This document shows, in pieces, positions 37,783-47,885 of a stretch of DNA of 64,000 nt. The position numbers and the translations under genes are program-made. Under the pieces are notes generated by a model. The model searched no databases, was not told the origin of the DNA, and saw only the letters and a list, made by a program, of their open reading frames with translations. Positions within the stretch are counted from its first letter, which is position 1, and each line of letters opens with the position of its first letter. This stretch comes from Shewanella cutis (GTDB taxonomy: Bacteria; Pseudomonadota; Gammaproteobacteria; Enterobacterales; Shewanellaceae), in NCBI RefSeq assembly GCF_022410515.1, contig NZ_JACSDI010000001.1, positions 992,001-1,056,000 on the forward strand. The letters are read 5' to 3'.

Positions 37783-39150
37783 TTATTGAGCAGAGCCTAA
37801 CACAGCTCGGGCTTCTCTTAAATCGAAATGCTCGTCAACCTTGAGATAAGCGACTTTCTCGTCCAACACGACAATCGCTTCGACCACGCCCATTAATTGC
37901 GACAATTGCGCCGCCATATCACGGGCTTGGTTTTTATCTTTTACCGCCGCTTCAAGGGTGTAACTCTTAAGCAGTACAGGATTTTTCATCCCTAAGGTGA
38001 GCAATAACCAAATGCCCATCAGTACCAGCGCGACAATAAACACCCCAACGGCACCGACTAATTGGAATGCACCACCACCGAGCATGCCGCCACAAAAAGC
38101 CCCTAAAAATTGGCTAGTCGAATAAACGCCCATTGCCGAGCCCTTTTCACCGACAGGGCAAAATTTGGCAATTAAGCTTGGTAATGAGGCCTCAAGGTAG
38201 TTAAAACCGGTAAAAAATAGCAGTACGGCCGCACTCAATACCCACAGGTTACTGGCAAAAATCGCCATCGCCGCAAGGGCAAACATCATAATGACTAAGG
38301 CAATTTGGAACATCGCCTTAGTGTTTTTACGCTTCACCCCAATAATGATTAACGGCACCATCAAAAAGAAAGCGCCCACAAAGGCGGGGAAATACAGCAT
38401 CCAGTGTTTTTCTTTAACTAGGCCCGCATCGACTAAATCGAGTGGCAAGGCCACAAACACTGCGGTTAACACTAAGTGCAGAATAAAAATGCCTGCATTA
38501 AGCCTAAATAATTGCGGCTCAAAAAACATACGTTTGAGCTTAGCTGGAATCGCTAAAGTATCCCCTTTGGGTGCCTGGGTAATTGGATTAGGCACTAAAA
38601 ACTGGATCAGCAACATTCCCAAAATTGCCAATAGCGCAGTTAACCAAAATAACCCAGCCAGCCCAAGATGCTGCGCGACAATAGGTCCGATTAACAATGA
38701 GAGAGCAAAAGAAAGCCCGATACACATGCCAATAATCGCCATGACTTTGGTACGCTGCTCATCCCGCGTTAAGTCCGCGGCAAGGGCCAATACAGCAGCG
38801 GCAATCGCGCCCATTCCTTGTACAGCTCGGCCAAATACAACTCCATAGATAGTTTCAGCATTGGCGGCGATGACACTGCCGATGGCAAACACCACTAACC
38901 CCGCGAGAATGACAGGTTTACGGCCATATTTATCGGATAAAATCCCCATGGGGATCTGCAAAACGGCCTGAGTTAAGCCATAGGCACCGATGGCGATACC
39001 CACCCAAAGGGGTGAAAAACCTTCTAGATGCTGACCATAAAGAGCAAAGACGGGCATGATCATAAACAAGCCCATCATGCGTAAACCAAATACACTGGCT
39101 AAAGAAAACGCGACTTTTTTCTCGGTGCTTGAAAGTCCGTTGTTACCCAT
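37783..39150 (-). CDS. yajR: MFS transporter YajR
   Basis: The 455-residue protein has 12 membrane helices and a C-terminal ferredoxin-like YAM domain (about 390-450). It is closely similar to E. coli YajR, including ALQGxGAIAAAVLAL, VYSTSQFLGAFCGG and motif A DKYGRKPVILAG. YajR is a proton-driven exporter whose natural substrate is not known. It lies between ssb and uvrA, divergent from the latter. An SOS link is not supported because no LexA box (CTGT-N8-ACAG) is seen. Confidence 0.92.
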   Translation of the reverse strand: MGNNGLSSTEKKVAFSLASVFGLRMMGLFMIMPVFALYGQHLEGFSPLWVGIAIGAYGLTQAVLQIPMGILSDKYGRKPVILAGLVVFAIGSVIAANAETIYGVVFGRAVQGMGAIAAAVLALAADLTRDEQRTKVMAIIGMCIGLSFALSLLIGPIVAQHLGLAGLFWLTALLAILGMLLIQFLVPNPITQAPKGDTLAIPAKLKRMFFEPQLFRLNAGIFILHLVLTAVFVALPLDLVDAGLVKEKHWMLYFPAFVGAFFLMVPLIIIGVKRKNTKAMFQIALVIMMFALAAMAIFASNLWVLSAAVLLFFTGFNYLEASLPSLIAKFCPVGEKGSAMGVYSTSQFLGAFCGGMLGGGAFQLVGAVGVFIVALVLMGIWLLLTLGMKNPVLLKSYTLEAAVKDKNQARDMAAQLSQLMGVVEAIVVLDEKVAYLKVDEHFDLREARAVLGSAQ

Positions 39151-39541
39151 GATTTTGCCTTGGATTGAAGTCTTTTAAGGGGCGCATGTTAACACACCCA
39201 AAAGCATTTGCTCAAAAGGAAAAACCGCCCTAAGCACTCATGTTAAATTGGCGGTACTCCCCCATCGCAGCGCGGTTAAAATGCCGTTGTAATACCCTTA
39301 GGGCTTTGTTTTAAAGACTTATCTAAAAGTCGATTAGCAACAAACAGTTAACTTGAACCTTACAGGTTCAGCCACGCGATTCCCCTTCCACGGATTAATC
39401 TTAGTTAATCCACAACGCTCCCCCCCGTCACAGTGATAGGTACACGGGCGGAGAAACGGAGATCACAGAATCGACTAAACTCAGCCGCCGAACTATGCGA
39501 TACTGAGGCTCATTTTTTTAAGCATAAGACTTGAGCGATAG
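39151..39541. other. Divergent yajR-uvrA intergenic region
   Basis: This 391-base gap contains a small hairpin (TGAACC...GGTTCA near 39353-39369). I searched by eye for a LexA box and found none, although uvrA is SOS-controlled in many relatives. Confidence 0.5.
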
Positions 39542-42394
39542 ATGGATAAGATTGAAATACGCGGTGCACGAACCCACAATCTCAAAAATATCAACCTGAC
39601 TATCCCAAGGGATAAGTTAATCGTTATCACAGGATTATCGGGATCAGGCAAATCCTCCTTAGCATTTGATACCTTATATGCCGAAGGCCAGCGACGTTAT
39701 GTTGAGTCTCTTTCTGCTTACGCCCGCCAATTCTTAAGCTTGATGGAAAAACCTGATGTCGACCATATCGAAGGCTTAAGCCCTGCGATTTCCATCGAAC
39801 AAAAATCGACTTCACATAACCCGCGCTCGACCGTGGGCACAATCACTGAGATTTACGACTATTTACGACTACTGTTTGCCCGTGTGGGTGAACCCCGCTG
39901 CCCTACTCACGGCCAGCCTTTAGCGGCTCAAACCGTAAGCCAGATGGTCGATAAAGTATTAGAAATGCCCGAAGATAGCCGCTTAATGCTTCTGGCCCCC
40001 GTAGTTAACGGACGTAAGGGTGAACACGTTAAATTACTCGAAGGCTTATCGGCTCAAGGTTATATCCGCGCCCGTATCGACGGCGAAGTCTGCGACTTAA
40101 CTGATCCGCCAACCCTCGATTTACACGTTAAACACACCATCGAAGTGGTGGTCGATCGCTTTAAAGTCCGCAGCGATATCCAGCAGCGCCTCGCCGAATC
40201 CTTTGAAACCGCGCTCGAGCTCTCCGGCGGGATAGCCGTGGTCGCCAGTATGGATGAAGGCGCAACGGAAGAATTAATCTTCTCGGCCAACTTCGCCTGC
40301 CCGCACTGCGGTTACTCAATGGCCGAGCTTGAGCCACGGATTTTCTCCTTTAACAATCCAGCCGGTGCTTGCCCAACCTGTGATGGTTTAGGGGTACAAC
40401 AGTTTTTCGACCCCGACAGAGTGATCACCAACCCTGAGTTATCCCTTGCTGGCGGCGCGATTCGCGGCTGGGATAGACGTAACTTCTATTACTTCCAGAT
40501 GTTAAGTTCGCTGGCCGACCACTATAAGTTCGACGTCGAAGTCCCCTTCGAACAGCTATCGGATAAAGTCAGAAAAATCGTCCTCTACGGTTCAGGCAAA
40601 GACAGCATTGCCTTCAAATACATTAATGACCGTGGTGATGTGGTGGTGCGCAATCATCCCTTTGAAGGCATCTTAAATAATATGGACAGGCGTTATCGTG
40701 AGACCGAAAGTAACGCGGTGCGCGATGAGTTAGCCAAGTTTATCAACACCCAAGCTTGCCAAAGCTGTGGCGGCTCGCGTCTACGAGAAGAAGCCCGCCA
40801 CGTGTTTATAGGCGATCTTAACCTGCCGAAACTGACTGTTTGGTCGATTGGTGAAGCCCTCGATTATTTTGACAAACTCGAGTTCACTGGCCAAAAAGCC
40901 CAAATTGCCGAAAAAATCCTCAAGGAAGTGCGCGACCGTTTAGGTTTCCTCGTCAATGTTGGCCTTAACTATTTAAGCCTATCGCGCTCGGCCGAGACCC
41001 TCTCGGGCGGTGAAGCGCAGCGGATTCGCTTAGCCAGTCAAATCGGTGCTGGGCTTGTCGGCGTGATGTATGTACTCGATGAGCCATCCATCGGTTTGCA
41101 CCAGCGGGATAACGAGCGGCTATTGCAAACCCTGATCCACCTGCGGGATTTGGGCAACACTGTGATTGTGGTAGAGCACGATGAAGATGCGATTCGCATG
41201 GCGGATCATATTATCGATATCGGCCCTGGCGCTGGCGTGCACGGCGGCGAAGTGATTTGTGACGGCCCAATTGAGAAAATCATCGCCTGTGACGAGTCCG
41301 TCACTGGGCAGTACATTTCGGGTAAACGCAACATTCATATCAGCACTCCACGCACGCCGTTCGATCCCAAACAGGTGATTGAGCTCTATGGCGCCCGTGG
41401 TAATAACCTACGCAATGTGGATTTAACCATCCCAGTGGGATTATTCACCTGCGTGACTGGGGTATCGGGCTCAGGCAAATCGACCCTGATTAACGACACC
41501 TTCTTTAGAATTGCCCATAAGCTACTTAACGGTGCCACCGTTGACGAACCTGCACCCTATGATCGTATTGTCGGCATGGAACAATGCGATAAAGTCGTTG
41601 ATATTGACCAAAGTCCGATTGGCCGCACACCGCGCTCTAACCCCGCGACCTATACTGGCATCTTTACCCCAATCCGGGAGATTTTTGCCGGAACGCAGGA
41701 ATCCCGTACTCGCGGTTATCAGGTCGGGCGCTTCTCCTTTAACGTCAAAGGTGGCCGCTGCGAGGCCTGCCAAGGCGATGGTTTAATTAAAGTCGAAATG
41801 CACTTCCTGCCCGATGTGTATGTGCCCTGCGATGCCTGTAAGGGTAAACGTTATAACCGCGAAACCTTAGAAGTGCGTTATAAAGGCAAGAATATCCACG
41901 AAGTCCTGCAAATGACGGTGGAAGATGCGCGCGAATTTTTCGATGCCGTACCTGCGATTGCCCGTAAACTGCAAACCCTGATGGATGTGGGTTTGTCTTA
42001 CGTGCGTTTAGGTCAGAGCGCGACGACGCTGTCGGGCGGTGAGGCGCAAAGGGTAAAACTGGCGAAGGAACTCTCCAAACGCGATACAGGTAAAACCTTG
42101 TATATCTTGGATGAACCGACCACGGGCCTGCACTTTGCCGATATCCAATTGCTACTGGATGTACTGCATCGACTCAAATCCCACGGCAACACGATTGTGG
42201 TAATTGAGCATAATCTGGACGTGATTAAAACCGCAGACTGGATTATCGACTTAGGCCCAGAGGGCGGCGGTGGCGGCGGAACTATCCTCGCCACAGGTAC
42301 GCCAGAAGAAGTAGCGCAGCATCCGACGTCCCATACCGCGCGCTTCTTAAAGCCGCTGCTGGAGCGTGATGCACAGCTAACCAAACTGCAGTAG
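39542..42394 (+). CDS. uvrA: Excinuclease ABC subunit A
   Basis: UvrA is the damage-recognition ATPase of nucleotide excision repair and loads UvrB. The 950-residue length is normal. There are two ABC ATPase halves: Walker [10 protein letters not shown] near residue 31 and GVSGSGKST near 645. Signature motifs are [12 protein letters not shown] and [12 protein letters not shown]. Zinc-finger Cys pairs are CPHC...CPTC (about 253-283) and CEAC...CDAC (about 740-770). The ATG at 39542 has a weak GAGCGA site upstream. Confidence 0.98.
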   Translation: MDKIEIRGARTHNLKNINLTIPRDKLIVITGLSGSGKSSLAFDTLYAEGQRRYVESLSAYARQFLSLMEKPDVDHIEGLSPAISIEQKSTSHNPRSTVGTITEIYDYLRLLFARVGEPRCPTHGQPLAAQTVSQMVDKVLEMPEDSRLMLLAPVVNGRKGEHVKLLEGLSAQGYIRARIDGEVCDLTDPPTLDLHVKHTIEVVVDRFKVRSDIQQRLAESFETALELSGGIAVVASMDEGATEELIFSANFACPHCGYSMAELEPRIFSFNNPAGACPTCDGLGVQQFFDPDRVITNPELSLAGGAIRGWDRRNFYYFQMLSSLADHYKFDVEVPFEQLSDKVRKIVLYGSGKDSIAFKYINDRGDVVVRNHPFEGILNNMDRRYRETESNAVRDELAKFINTQACQSCGGSRLREEARHVFIGDLNLPKLTVWSIGEALDYFDKLEFTGQKAQIAEKILKEVRDRLGFLVNVGLNYLSLSRSAETLSGGEAQRIRLASQIGAGLVGVMYVLDEPSIGLHQRDNERLLQTLIHLRDLGNTVIVVEHDEDAIRMADHIIDIGPGAGVHGGEVICDGPIEKIIACDESVTGQYISGKRNIHISTPRTPFDPKQVIELYGARGNNLRNVDLTIPVGLFTCVTGVSGSGKSTLINDTFFRIAHKLLNGATVDEPAPYDRIVGMEQCDKVVDIDQSPIGRTPRSNPATYTGIFTPIREIFAGTQESRTRGYQVGRFSFNVKGGRCEACQGDGLIKVEMHFLPDVYVPCDACKGKRYNRETLEVRYKGKNIHEVLQMTVEDAREFFDAVPAIARKLQTLMDVGLSYVRLGQSATTLSGGEAQRVKLAKELSKRDTGKTLYILDEPTTGLHFADIQLLLDVLHRLKSHGNTIVVIEHNLDVIKTADWIIDLGPEGGGGGGTILATGTPEEVAQHPTSHTARFLKPLLERDAQLTKLQ

Positions 42395-42469
42395 CGAACA
42401 AGATAAGGCTCGCAACCTAAAATAGCGCCTTGGAAAAACACAGCCAAGGCGCACTCCATCGAGGAGGAT

Positions 42470-42811
42470 ATGTTGTCAAAACATCACCCCAACTTAACCA
42501 GCTTAAGCCGAACCAATGTTATGCTGATCACCAGTTTAGGACTGATGCTATTAGCCCTCGCTATCGCGGCTATTGATCCAATTATCGGTCAGCCCACTCG
42601 TTTACAAGTTACCGTGTTAGATAGCACGGCAGAAAATAGCCTACTGGCATTACCCGATGGCCGAGTCACTACGCTTGACCAAGGTGGACTCACCAAAAAT
42701 ACTCAGGTAACCATATGCTCGCGCACGCATTTAGTCTCGGGATTGGAGCATTTCAATTTAAGCCCCCATCAAGAGGCGACGCTCTCCCCCGAGATCCACA
42801 TCTTAGATTAG
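42470..42811 (+). CDS. Small membrane-anchored protein of unknown function
   Basis: The 113-residue protein has one hydrophobic helix (MLITSLGLMLLALAIAAI, about 18-35) and a polar C-terminal part of about 75 residues. A strong GAGGAGG ribosome site precedes the ATG. It follows uvrA and precedes an M28 peptidase in the same direction. No domain is recognised. Confidence 0.6.
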   Translation: MLSKHHPNLTSLSRTNVMLITSLGLMLLALAIAAIDPIIGQPTRLQVTVLDSTAENSLLALPDGRVTTLDQGGLTKNTQVTICSRTHLVSGLEHFNLSPHQEATLSPEIHILD

Positions 42812-42884
42812 GGCCTATGCGCCCAAGCTAAATCCCTGTTAGGCTTAGGATTGATCATTCCTTCTGCCAGCCTTAAGGATAGCC

Positions 42885-43928
42885 ATGGACAATGTAGCGC
42901 TAGCGCCTCCCCATCAGCTCGTCACAGCTGTTTATCAAAGCATACACAGGAGCTTATTGCGCATTTTAGCGATGGGCATGTGCGTGGGACTCACGGCCTG
43001 TGCCACTCAACAAGCTGAATACACTTGCTCTTCTGAGTCGATTCGACTGAATTGGGCCGCGCCAGCAGAACTTGAGCAAACAGTACAAACACTTAGCTCG
43101 GCAGAATTGATGGGGCGTAAAACCCAAACGGAAGGGGCTGCCAAGGCGCGCGATTATTTGAACCACCAGTTTCAGCAACTTGGGCTTAAACCTTGGGGAA
43201 CAACCTTCGAGGTTCCCTTCGAATATTCCACCTTATTAACCCAAGAAGCGGGGATCAATATGGTCGCCCTAGCGCCTGCGCGCACCCCAAGTAATCAATG
43301 GCGCATTGTAGTCGCTCACTATGATCACCTCGGTATGACGGGTAGCAAGATTTACCTCGGCGCCGATGACAATGCCTCCGGCGTTGCTGCATTACTCGCC
43401 CTCGCCAACCACTGGCAAGAACAACAAATTGCCGCCCCAAACTCGCTCCCCAATATCAACTTAATGTTTGTCGCGACCGATGCCGAAGAGCCTGGACTGT
43501 TTGGCAGCACAGCCTTAGTGGAGCAACTCAAGCAGCGAATGCCTGAAGCGGAATTTGAACTGATGCTCAATCTGGATATGGTCGGGCATCCAAACCGCCC
43601 TTACGCCATTTACCTTGAGGGCAGCCGCTACTTTTATCAATTTCCCCAATTTAGGCCAATGCTAAACCAACACAATGGCCTTTGTATTAAACTCAGCCAC
43701 CCCAAACCCGTGGGCAGAAGCATCCAGCGCACAGATTGGCTCAGAGCATCTGATCATTACGCCTTCCATAAGGCTAAGATCCCTTGGCTTTATTTTGGCG
43801 TCCCCACCCATCCGCAATATCATACGCCAGAGGATACGCCAGAAACCTTGGACTATGTTTTTCTCGCCGCGGTAACAGAATCTGCCTTTGAACTCATTAA
43901 ACTCAATAGCAACTTTTTGAAAAACTAG
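42885..43928 (+). CDS. M28-family zinc aminopeptidase, probable lipoprotein
   Basis: The 347-residue protein has a hydrophobic segment ending in the lipobox GLTAC (Cys near residue 39). Its catalytic domain (about 85-340) carries the expected zinc ligands and catalytic acids: H145, D161, E201/E202, D231 and H313, in VVAHYDHLG, GADDNASG, DAEEPG, LNLDMVG and QYHTPED. It probably removes N-terminal residues from peptides at the envelope. The substrate is unknown. A shorter start within the signal region is possible. Confidence 0.88.
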   Translation: MDNVALAPPHQLVTAVYQSIHRSLLRILAMGMCVGLTACATQQAEYTCSSESIRLNWAAPAELEQTVQTLSSAELMGRKTQTEGAAKARDYLNHQFQQLGLKPWGTTFEVPFEYSTLLTQEAGINMVALAPARTPSNQWRIVVAHYDHLGMTGSKIYLGADDNASGVAALLALANHWQEQQIAAPNSLPNINLMFVATDAEEPGLFGSTALVEQLKQRMPEAEFELMLNLDMVGHPNRPYAIYLEGSRYFYQFPQFRPMLNQHNGLCIKLSHPKPVGRSIQRTDWLRASDHYAFHKAKIPWLYFGVPTHPQYHTPEDTPETLDYVFLAAVTESAFELIKLNSNFLKN

Positions 43929-44000
43929 CCGAAGTGGCGCGTTTCTTGCTCAGTTTTGGCAAAAAATGCACGTAAAACAGAGGATTTATCCTTATCCAGA

Positions 44001-44030
44001 TTGGTAAAGTGGCTCAAATGCTGTTATAAT
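44001..44030 (+). promoter_or_regulatory. sigma-70 promoter of deaD
   Basis: -35 TTGGTA (44001-44006), an 18-base spacer and -10 TATAAT (44025-44030), with a TG extension (TGTTATAAT). The resulting leader is roughly 85-90 nt, in keeping with the long leaders of cold-shock mRNAs. Confidence 0.7.
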
Positions 44031-44124
44031 CTGGCGTTTTCGGCGCGGGAAATCGACACGGGGTTGATTTTCTGTCTGTGAAACTTAAGCGCCAATCCGG
44101 GCGCATCCACAAGGCTACAACCCA

Positions 44125-45975
44125 ATGTCATCCGATGAAAGAACTTTCCGTGAACTCGGCCTATCCGAGAATTTGTTGCGTGCTCTTGACGAGCTAGGTT
44201 ACGAAAAACCAACGCCAATTCAATCAGCCAGTATTGATCCACTTATGGCTGGCAAAGATATTTTAGGTCAAGCGCAAACAGGTACAGGTAAAACTGGCGC
44301 CTTCGCGCTGCCGCTACTAAACAAAGTCACCAGCCAAACAACACCGCAAATCTTAGTACTCGCACCAACGCGTGAACTAGCGGTTCAGGTTGCTGAAGCA
44401 TTCAGTAGCTATGCCAAATTTATGAAGAATTTCCATGTACTGCCAATTTACGGCGGTCAAAGCATGCAACAACAGTTGAATGCCCTTAAGCGTGGCCCGC
44501 AAGTGATCGTGGGTACACCGGGTCGTGTTATGGACCATATGCGCCGTGGCACTCTGAAACTGGAAACCTTGCAAGCCCTCGTTCTCGATGAAGCCGACGA
44601 AATGTTAAAAATGGGCTTTATCGATGATATCGAATGGATTCTGGAACACACTCCACCACAACGCCAACTTGCTTTGTTCTCGGCAACCATGCCAGAGCAA
44701 ATTAAGCGCGTTGCTAACAAGCATTTAAAAGATGCGACTAACATCAGCATCGCTGCAAGCCACACCACCGTTGACTCAATCGAGCAACGTTTTGTGCAGG
44801 TGTCACAGCACAATAAATTAGAAGCCTTAGTACGCGTATTAGAAGTTGAAAATACTGAAGGTATTATCATCTTCGTTCGTACCCGTAACTCATGCGTTGA
44901 ATTAGCTGAAAAACTTGAAGCCCGTGGCTATGCCTCATCACCACTACACGGTGATATGAACCAGCAAGCCCGTGAGCGCGCGGTTGAACAACTGAAAAAC
45001 GGCAAGCTAGACATTCTGATCGCGACCGACGTTGCGGCCCGTGGTCTGGACGTTGAGCGTATCGGCCACGTAGTTAACTACGATATCCCTTACGATACTG
45101 AAGCTTACGTACACCGTATTGGTCGAACTGGCCGTGCTGGCCGTACTGGTATGGCGATTCTGTTCGTCACCAGCCGTGAAATGCGCATGCTGCGCACCAT
45201 CGAGCGCGCAACCAACAGCCGTATTTCACCAATGAAAGTGCCAAGCCCAGAGACGGTTGCAGAACGTCGTTTGTCACGCTTAGGCGAGCAGCTCGCTCAA
45301 ACCATGAACAACGATCTCGAGTTTATGCGCGAAGCAGTTGCTCAGTTATGCCAACAACTGGAAGTAGATACGGATCTGCTGGCCGCAGCCCTGCTGCACC
45401 AAGTACAGCAAGAGCGTCCACTGCAATTACCTGCGATTCAAGAGCGTGTTCGCGATGAGCGCAGCGACCGTGGCGCTGACCGTGGTGAACGCCGTAGCCG
45501 TGAATCACGTCCAATGCCAGCAAGCTTGGGCAGCGCTGAAGCGTTAAAAGACAATCCAGACCTGAAAATGTGCCGTTATGTGATTGACGTAGGTCGTGAA
45601 AATGGCGTAGGTGTAGGCAATATCGTTGGCGCTATCGCAAACGAAGCCAATATCGACAGCCGTTATATCGGTGCAATCCAACTTTATGATTCAGTGACCA
45701 CTGTTGACCTGCCAGACGGCATGCCAAAAGATGTACTACAACACCTGAAGAAAGTGCGCGTGTGTGGTAAGCCATTGAATATCCGTGAAGCTGGCGACCA
45801 AGTCTTTGTTGACTCTGGCCGTGGCGCCCGTAGCGACCGTCGTCCACGTAGCGACCGCCCAGTGGGTGATCGCAAGCCACGTGCAGCGTCTGGTGACAAG
45901 CCGTTTGCTGACCGCAAACCACGTTCAGACAAGCCTGCAGGCGAGCGTAGACCACGCAAACCACGCGAAGAGTAA
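44125..45975 (+). CDS. deaD: ATP-dependent RNA helicase DeaD/CsdA
   Basis: DeaD unwinds RNA duplexes in cold-adapted ribosome assembly and mRNA decay. The 616-residue protein contains Q-motif, AQTGTGKT (motif I), PTREL (Ia), DEAD (II), SATMP (III) and HRIGRTGRAGR (VI). A DbpA-like RNA-binding domain lies near 475-555. The C-terminus is a basic Arg/Asp repeat tail (SDRRPRSDRPVGDRKPR). A strong promoter and a downstream terminator frame it as a single-gene unit. Confidence 0.97.
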   Translation: MSSDERTFRELGLSENLLRALDELGYEKPTPIQSASIDPLMAGKDILGQAQTGTGKTGAFALPLLNKVTSQTTPQILVLAPTRELAVQVAEAFSSYAKFMKNFHVLPIYGGQSMQQQLNALKRGPQVIVGTPGRVMDHMRRGTLKLETLQALVLDEADEMLKMGFIDDIEWILEHTPPQRQLALFSATMPEQIKRVANKHLKDATNISIAASHTTVDSIEQRFVQVSQHNKLEALVRVLEVENTEGIIIFVRTRNSCVELAEKLEARGYASSPLHGDMNQQARERAVEQLKNGKLDILIATDVAARGLDVERIGHVVNYDIPYDTEAYVHRIGRTGRAGRTGMAILFVTSREMRMLRTIERATNSRISPMKVPSPETVAERRLSRLGEQLAQTMNNDLEFMREAVAQLCQQLEVDTDLLAAALLHQVQQERPLQLPAIQERVRDERSDRGADRGERRSRESRPMPASLGSAEALKDNPDLKMCRYVIDVGRENGVGVGNIVGAIANEANIDSRYIGAIQLYDSVTTVDLPDGMPKDVLQHLKKVRVCGKPLNIREAGDQVFVDSGRGARSDRRPRSDRPVGDRKPRAASGDKPFADRKPRSDKPAGERRPRKPREE

Positions 45976-46035
45976 TCCGCAAACCTAAACCCTTAGGTCA
46001 AGCGCATTAAAACAATCGCATTAAAACAATCTCAT

Positions 46036-46063
46036 TAAAAAAGGAGCCTCGGCTCCTTTTTTG
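46036..46063 (+). terminator. Terminator after deaD
   Basis: AAAAAGGAGCC and GGCTCCTTTTTT form an 11-bp stem with a 2-base loop in the DNA reading, 61 bases after the stop. Confidence 0.9.
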
Positions 46064-46174
46064 TTATCCAATATTTTCCAAATTAACTCATACTTGGCCC
46101 AAATTAACTTGCACTTAAGCCAGTATGTCTATTAGTGTCGGCGTAATCTTTAGCAATGCAATTAGTATATTTCG

Positions 46175-46543
46175 ATGAAAAAAGCCTTTAATGCTGGCCT
46201 GTTATCCGCCTTTGTCGCCCCTGGCAGCGGCCATTTTTACCTAAAACATAAACGTACTGCACTGGTGTTTTTTAGCTTAGCGGTCGTGAGCCTTGTGCTG
46301 CTACTCATGCAAATCTATCAAGTGGCGCAAGTGATCGCCTTAGATATTCAAAACGGCACCTTACCGCTTGATATCGCCGTGATTTCTGCCGAAATCACCC
46401 AACAAACCCAGACCACAATTGCCAATGCCAATGAGCTGCTCTATGGCTTTTTACTCTGCTGGTTAGTGGCATTAGCCGACAGTATTCGGCTTGGGCTTAA
46501 ACAAGATAAGCAAGATAAGCTGGACACACACAGCAACCGCTAA
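46175..46543 (+). CDS. Small two-helix membrane protein of unknown function
   Basis: The 122-residue protein starts with a short amphipathic part (AGLLSAFVAPGSGHFYLKHK) resembling the TM2/DUF5683-type start, with its PGxGhfYl pattern. A membrane helix lies near 29-50 and a second near 98-112. The C-terminus is charged. No function is known. Confidence 0.6.
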   Translation: MKKAFNAGLLSAFVAPGSGHFYLKHKRTALVFFSLAVVSLVLLLMQIYQVAQVIALDIQNGTLPLDIAVISAEITQQTQTTIANANELLYGFLLCWLVALADSIRLGLKQDKQDKLDTHSNR

Positions 46544-46672
46544 ATATCTTCTGACTCTTAGCGAGGCCGTAGCGATAAAAGCGACGTTGATATTGACCGA
46601 ACATTTTTAATCAATTGAAATATTGGATATTCGCTTTTAACGGCTGCGGTAATAACACCATAAACAGTCAAG

Positions 46673-47197
46673 ATGAGTGATAATATGTTAACTGAGCAAC
46701 AACACAATTTTATCCTAAGTGAAGTGTCACAACCCGTGATTGCTATTGCCCGCGAGGTTAATTTTGCCGAGCGCTATGCCTCCATGTTAGCGCGCTTTCC
46801 TAAGCTCCCTGGCGATTTTAATCCTAAGGTGCCGTCCGAGCGTCAACAGGCGCTGGTTGCCCAGTTCCCTTACCCGATCCGCTTTTACACAAGTGAGGGG
46901 GGATATTACAAGCTAAATGCGAAAAAGTTCGCCTACCCACATATGAGGCTTATGATGGAGATGCTGCAGTGGGTAGTGTTTAACTTTAACCTATGGCGTG
47001 AAGATAAGCGCATCGGTGGTGGCTCCTATCAACAGATTGCCGTGGCGGAGCGGTTAGCACGAGGTGAAGAGATTGACTGGGATAACGACTGGCGTACACA
47101 ACACCAGCCATGGTGCTATAACGAAGATCAATTACAGACGGTGCTAACAGAAAGTTTTGCCCTATTTGATGACCTTTGTAAGCAATTACCTAAATAG
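46673..47197 (+). CDS. Conserved soluble protein of unknown function
   Basis: The 174-residue protein lacks a signal peptide and membrane segments. It is rich in aromatic residues (LMMEMLQWVVFNFNLWRED) and has no motif that I recognise. It converges with the HAD gene downstream. Codon use matches its neighbours. Confidence 0.6.
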   Translation: MSDNMLTEQQHNFILSEVSQPVIAIAREVNFAERYASMLARFPKLPGDFNPKVPSERQQALVAQFPYPIRFYTSEGGYYKLNAKKFAYPHMRLMMEMLQWVVFNFNLWREDKRIGGGSYQQIAVAERLARGEEIDWDNDWRTQHQPWCYNEDQLQTVLTESFALFDDLCKQLPK

Positions 47198-47253
47198 TCA
47201 CTTGAATTAATTGAGATATAGGCGGCTAAACAGGTTAACCGCCAAGGCATAAA

Positions 47254-47862
47254 TTATTTAGGCCATGCCTTAATCAGGCTGTGGTAGCAAGAGACCAGTA
47301 AATCCGCCGCTTGGGCATAGTCGGGCACCTCTTCTGGGCAGTAGAGGGCGCAGCGACTACCGGCATTTTGCGCGGTTTGCAGATCGAATAGATAATCCCC
47401 CACATACAAGATATCTGCCGGATTCAACTGCCATTGCTCGCAAATCAAGTGGATCCCCTGCGGGTGAGGTTTAGGCTCGGCATCGTAACGGGTCAGCACT
47501 AAAGGGATATCAATACCGAGTTTTTCGATGGTGATTTTGGCCGCCTCGGGCATATTGCGGGTCAAAATCGCCAGCGGCAGTTGTCTTGCCTTTAAAAACG
47601 CAATCAGCGCCTGCGCACCTTCAATCCAGCTCGCTTGGCGCGAGCTGGCAAGCTCGTAGTCATGGACAATTTCCAGCGCCTGCATCTTGGCCATAGTGGT
47701 CTCAAGGCTATGGATATGCTCGAGAATATCGGTACCCGATCCAATACCTAATGCCGCTCTTAAGCCTTTAAAGTCAGGGTTTGAATGGGCAAGCGTACCG
47801 TCGAGATCGAAGATAACCCCGCGGATCTGTTCTAATTCAATATCGGTCAGGCGTGTGATCAC
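47254..47862 (-). CDS. HAD-superfamily phosphatase (phosphoglycolate phosphatase-like)
   Basis: The 202-residue protein has the HAD motif I FDLDGT with nucleophile D19 and acid D21. A helical cap follows (about 25-85), then motif II (ILTR), motif III Lys and the motif IV segment ILYVGDYLFDL. It hydrolyses a small phosphate ester; the cap type is that of phosphoglycolate phosphatases. It sits 23 bases downstream of the EamA gene on the same strand, so they are probably cotranscribed. Confidence 0.88.
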   Translation of the reverse strand: MITRLTDIELEQIRGVIFDLDGTLAHSNPDFKGLRAALGIGSGTDILEHIHSLETTMAKMQALEIVHDYELASSRQASWIEGAQALIAFLKARQLPLAILTRNMPEAAKITIEKLGIDIPLVLTRYDAEPKPHPQGIHLICEQWQLNPADILYVGDYLFDLQTAQNAGSRCALYCPEEVPDYAQAADLLVSCYHSLIKAWPK

Positions 47863-47885
47863 TAGGATACCTATTCAGCTGCCAG

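Noticed and set aside
38291-38848. 185-residue plus-strand frame
   Set aside because: It is antisense to yajR, a clear and full-length transporter gene.
39151-39541. LexA box for uvrA
   Set aside because: No CTGT-N8-ACAG or close variant could be found by eye, so SOS control was not claimed.
47221-47243. GGCGG...CCGCC hairpin as a terminator between the convergent genes
   Set aside because: The stem is imperfect and no T-run follows on either strand.
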